The notes under the pieces are model-generated. The model had not been told where the DNA came from, did not search any database, and worked only from the letters and a program-made list of their open reading frames with translations. 64,000 nucleotides of DNA from Membranipora membranacea (Eukaryota > Bryozoa > Gymnolaemata > Cheilostomatida > Membraniporidae), in assembly GCA_914767715.1 (NCBI GenBank), contig OU612066.1, forward strand, positions 15,815,001-15,879,000. Reading direction: 5' to 3'. Of the stretch, positions 59,773 through 64,000 are shown one piece after another. Within the stretch, counting starts at the first letter, position 1, and each line of letters opens with the position of its first letter. Made by a program: the position numbers and the translations under genes.

Positions 59773-62700
59773 ATGAGTTGGTAAGTTAAAAGATACAGCA
59801 ATCTCTGTCTCATTGCCCTAGCTGATGATATCAAAGAGACTAGTTATGAAGTTTAATTTTGTGTAAAAGCGTGACATATAAAAACTTCTACGCTTTCCCA
59901 AAATCTATCCTTTACATTAGTCACAGTGAAATGTCCCAGTACCTTGGATACGTATCATCCAGTCGCTGCAGGGTTCCTCTTGCACACGCTCATTTTCTGC
60001 TATAGTGATACCAAATGACACACCAGGATTATGCGTTAAAATTTTGATCCTGCTTTCACCTTCTGTTAGATGTGAAAACCCACCTTGCGAGAAAAGTGAT
60101 GACAACCCCAAAATACACACACACACACACACACACAAAAACATTGTATTATCACTGTTAGAGGTCGAGCTGTATTATGAGCTATCAGACAAATACATAT
60201 TTGACCTTTGATGATACATATATGACCTTTGATGACCTTTGATGATATTATTACTTATGTGCTTTCAGGGACAGAGTAATCAAGGGTTCTCAGGCGATCC
60301 GAGCTCCTGTGCTCAGTACAATGGTAAGGTTATTTAAATTTAATATTCTACTTTAATTTTTCATTTGACTGGTATAATTTAAGGTTATTGGTCTTGAAGG
60401 CAGGGGTTATTGGTCTTGAAGGCGTGGCGTTGCTGACGCAAAACCAATAAATTTAGTTTAAATTAAAGCTATATCAAAACCACTTTGCCAGCATCTTTGA
60501 TGGTTGTGCCCTACAAGGTGAACTGTTCTGATTGGCTTATTGTCATATTTGAAATTAGTAATCACCCGTCCTTGACCACAATATTAATTTGTTCTCACAA
60601 TTTCATGAGCTCTAACATCGTAAAGTTTAGTGTACGATGAGAGGGAAAGCTTCCATGAAATTCTTTTACCTTATTAGCTGAACATTCTTATTGAGTTGGC
60701 AATATGCCGACGTCAAACGACATTTCTGGGTATTTCCAAAGACATTACCACCATGGTTTTTAACCACATTGCAACCAATATGTATAGTTTTCATCTAGAA
60801 CCGATAGGGTGGGCTTACGAAACCTTGTTTGAACTCCAGGTGAACTGTATATCTTATTAACAACAGGCATGCGATTGTCAAGTATAAGTGTAATCATTAT
60901 CTGTAAATCTCGGAATATAAGGCTTATGCTGTTATTGGGCTCAGGTCACCCACTATTCGATGATCTCAGCCTTTTGTTTGGAACACCCTTTTTGCCTACA
61001 AGGAACGGCGGCGTTGAGGGGGGGGGGCACATTTGAAAATAATGCCGAGACTATGGCTTAACAGAATCAGAACTTATATAAACTACTTTCTGCAGGGCAC
61101 CAGAGCCTTTCTGTTGTTTTGAATATAGTGTTGATACCAGCACCTTTGAATTTTCTTGGATCTTTTGCTCTGGCAAAGGCATGAGGGTTCCAGCTCTAAA
61201 CAGATTCTAAGGCCAGGTTTGCGTTTCTAGCACCTCCAAGGTGTTTGGCGAAATGTTTGGCGAAATAGAAAGGAGTGTTTGTAAGGGGCTCGGGGTTAAT
61301 GAGAGAAAACTTTCCACATTGACCTTCCCTAATGATGTTTTTCGAGAGAGGATGGTGGTTTAAGAAAGCAAGAAAATTTCATGAAGTCATACATGATCCG
61401 CAAAATTAACTCATCAGCCAAAGTCAGTGACTTTCATAAAATGTGTTTTGTGGCTAATCTTGTTTTTCCACTTAGTATATAAAAAATAATGAGCTCTGGT
61501 ATTAATGTGTTCCAATTTACCACAAAAGCCATAGATTAATTCTGAGTTGCTCACATTAATCAGTTTTAATTTTGATTTGAGATTAAATGATCCGTATCCT
61601 CCTGCCCCACCTTACACGATTTCGGATCAAAGGAACAGGATGTGGAGAACTTTGTTCAGAAACCGGAGATATTAGCTGTTTGCTTACGTTGTGCTGCTAA
61701 AAAATGTTTCAGTTATAGATTTATCCACCGCCTAGGTCTCTTGTCTGGCGCTAGCTAAGACAGAGCAATGATTGAAGGCATTGTAATGTCTTCCTTGGTG
61801 TGATACATGAATCATGACCATGGGATAGAACACTAGAACACTAATTGGTTCTATTTGTATACCTTGTTGTTTTTGTTGGAGCTTAACCGGGGAGGGTACT
61901 GAATGTGAGTCGTCTTAGCAGCCACCATCTGAAACCAAACGAAGAACATAAATTTTGGTGGGGGTATATTCTTCCCTGTGTAGTTTGGGCCTGTGCTTCT
62001 TTATTGAACATCTAGACCAGGCTAAGCTTGAAACTTGTAAAGCCAAAGTATTCGCTTTGGGAATAAGCACCATTTGGTGCTGGCTTGATATTGTAGTGAC
62101 TTGAGACTTTTATAAAAATTCAAACCTCAGCAGAGTCCACCCCAAACTAGTGAAACCAAACTATAGCTAATAATCACCCCTATATGGTATAAATCTCCTC
62201 TTGTCCCCTAAAGGTCATTGGGAATGAGCAGAAATTGGTATTTTGATTTATGGGACCCAATGCATAGCTTTCCAGGTAATATCTGTATTTATTACCCCAT
62301 CTGTTGTGGAAAAAACTTGTGCTCTGAGCCCACAAACCTGTCAACCCAACCACTAACTGTTGAGGGAAACTTGGCTTAACATGCCAAACTGGTGCACAGC
62401 TGGTGGGTTTGGGAGTGCTGTATATGTGGTGAGAAGATGACAGAATACCCTACAGCTAATGTTTTATTTTTCTAAAATCCAATCCAGTCTAGATATTCCA
62501 GACACTCATTGGATTTAAGGCCGAGGGAAGAAATAAATCTTTTCCTTGGACAATTAAGGGTCAGTTTTATCTTAGCATAATTCCTGGACAATTCCTTGAA
62601 TCTGGAGCCAATGATGATATCTATAGCCTTGTCACCTCCCCACTCAAAAAAGAAGCCAGACACATTACAAGGCTAATGGTGTGGTTGTAATTGGTAATAA

Positions 62701-63541
62701 CCATGATTACGTTTCTTGTTTGTTTTAGGAGAGCAGAGACTTTCTTCACAAAGCTAAGAAACTTGGAGAGTGAGTTTGTTTCTTCATTGTAGTATCAAAT
62801 CCATGTCACTTTAAATCTGTTATTGAAGTTAGGGCCACTCCAAATCACAAATTTTTCGTCTCGATGACCCACTCATGCTTGTAGATGATTGTGGATCAGT
62901 TCGTCTCCCTCTATCAGATGATTACATTGATAGTCCAAGTGCCTCAGACCAAATTTTACTTTTTGTATTAGTAATATTGAGCTTTGAATCTTGGTAGAGG
63001 TCCATGAAAATTAATGCCATGAATAAAGAGAAATTATGAGAAAAAGGGGATGCAACTCCAAAGTCATATACTAATTTTTTCACAACCAACAAATTGATAG
63101 GTTTTTTTACCAGAAAACACGGCAACTCACACCATTAAAAATTTTCAGGTAGGACCATTTTCTATTATTTGGAGCTCAGTCACGTGTTTGTGCTATCCTA
63201 GAACAAGTTCGTTCCCTCTGATCTGATGGCAAAAGGGTTTTGCAAACACTGGGTATCTTGTCGCCTGTGACATATACCTGATGATTGCAAAATCGTATCA
63301 CTACTTTTCCACAGAGAGAAAACCTGTTCCATCAGGATCCACAATAACATTTACCTGGCAATCTCTTGCTTGTAACACCACGCTGCTTGATTAGTAGTAA
63401 ACAGAGTTTGGAGCTGCTCAAACAACACTTGTGGATTTATCAACACATTAACAACGCTATTACCTTTTTGATATTACAGAATGGATGAGATTAGCCAAGT
63501 CCTTTACAAAGATGCCAAACAACTCAACGAAAAAGAGCTAG
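59773..63541 (+). CDS. Unrecognised gene, 5' part (continues past the window)
   Basis: Four exons join in frame: 59773-59780 (ATGAGTTG, only 8 nt), 60269-60323, 62729-62769, 63480-63541, giving at least 55 residues starting MSWDRVIKGSQAIRAPVLST and continuing with ESRDFLHKAKKLGEMDEI and YKDAKQLNEKEL. Every junction is GT/AG (GTAAGT, GTAAGG, GTGAGT, GTATTT donors) and the phases agree, which supports it although each exon is tiny. The peptide is basic and hydrophilic with a likely helical second half; the first 20 residues could be a weak mitochondrial targeting sequence. I do not recognise the family. The next exon lies beyond 64000 or was missed in the last 460 bp. Confidence 0.5.
60115..60137. 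repeat. (AC)n microsatellite
   Basis: Eleven and a half uninterrupted AC units in the first intron of the rightmost gene. Confidence 0.95.
60202..60248. repeat. Short direct repeats of TGACCTTTGATGA
   Basis: Three copies of TGACCTTTGATGA-like sequence, two of them adjacent, directly upstream of exon 2 of the rightmost gene. TGACCT half-sites spaced by four bases would fit nuclear-receptor direct repeats, but chance or simple duplication is equally likely. Confidence 0.5.
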
Positions 63542-63569
63542 GTATTTGATTAAACAATAATAACACATC

Positions 63570-63735
63570 TTTATATATATCAACTATACCATGCATTATA
63601 AATATACTATATAATATATACTATACACTATATATATACTGTATACCATATATACTATACACTATACAATATATATATACTGTATACCATCTATACTATA
63701 TACTATAACTATATATATATACTATATATTAGACA
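63570..63735. repeat. AT-rich TATACTATA-type simple repeat
   Basis: Irregular tandem array of TATATACTATA/TATACTGTATACC units covering about 165 bp. Confidence 0.85.
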
Positions 63736-63759
63736 CCATATGTATGCTATTTAATATAT

Positions 63760-63829
63760 TTTATGGCAATCCATTATCGAACAACCCTTTTTAACACCTT
63801 TGAAGAAATGAGGTTCGATAATGAAATGC
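63760..63829. repeat. Imperfect inverted repeat related to the long-hairpin family
   Basis: GGCAATCCATTATCGAAC and GTTCGATAATGAAATGC face each other across about 34 nt, echoing the GATAATGAAATGC segment of the 29095 and 35870 elements. The outer termini are not preserved. Confidence 0.35.
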
Positions 63830-64000
63830 TACCAAATCTCAAATTGTGAAATTGAACCCGTGTAGTTATTCACGTGGTTAATTCGAGATTGTGGGAAGGT
63901 TGAATGAACTGTTAAAATTTTAATTAAAAGCAATAATTTGGAATATTTTAATGGCAAGATTCCTGCGGTTTGTTCCTGGTATGATGATTAGACCTGGTCA

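Noticed and set aside
59917-60113. Minus-strand open frame containing NPGVSFGITIAENERV and ending in a stop
   Set aside because: Composition is coding-like, but I found no partner exon, no clear acceptor and no family resemblance.
60202-60248. Nuclear-receptor response element made of TGACCT repeats
   Set aside because: The copies look like a short tandem duplication next to other simple sequence; no independent support.

Overview
This is an animal (metazoan) nuclear DNA window. Evidence: multi-exon genes with GT/AG introns, a complete Rho-kinase (ROCK), an EGR-type three-finger transcription factor, nuclear-encoded mitochondrial proteins with targeting peptides, tRNA-derived SINEs and many small inverted-repeat elements. 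The sequence is AT-rich and introns run from about 100 bp to 2 kb. I take it to be an invertebrate, probably marine, but the sequence alone does not let me name the phylum.

Layout. 1-1934: 5' flank. 1935-26906 (+): ROCK, 30 exons in any one transcript, which join in frame to 1365 or 1372 residues depending on which of two last coding exons is used. 26907-30788: repeat-rich intergenic DNA. 30789-37695 (+): a 447-residue fold-type I PLP aminotransferase in 10 exons. 38282-40457 (-): cytochrome c oxidase subunit 5B (COX5B), 4 exons, 153 residues. 41793-46290 (-): complex I assembly factor NDUFAF3, 6 exons, 267 residues, with an unusual charged C-terminal extension. 46306-55085: a long stretch without recognised genes, whose last kilobase looks like an immediate-early promoter. 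55086-56665 (+): EGR-family zinc-finger factor, 2 exons, 420 residues. 59773 to the right edge (+): the 5' part of a gene I do not recognise, beginning with a three-codon first exon.

The genes are mostly unrelated neighbours. COX5B and NDUFAF3 lie head to tail on the minus strand and both serve the respiratory chain (complex IV subunit, complex I assembly). ROCK and EGR are signalling genes. The EGR upstream region carries two perfect CArG boxes, a full palindromic CRE, an E-box and GGGWWWWCC sites, the kind of control known for vertebrate EGR1.

The most unusual signal is non-coding: many tiny palindromic insertions (19 to 119 bp), several flanked by exact 7-, 8- or 9-bp direct duplications of host DNA. 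One sits inside an older palindrome that becomes whole again when the insert and one duplicate are removed. They fall into several sequence families and look like extremely reduced DNA transposons. All splice junctions were read by eye from consensus sites and reading-frame continuity; there is no transcript evidence.
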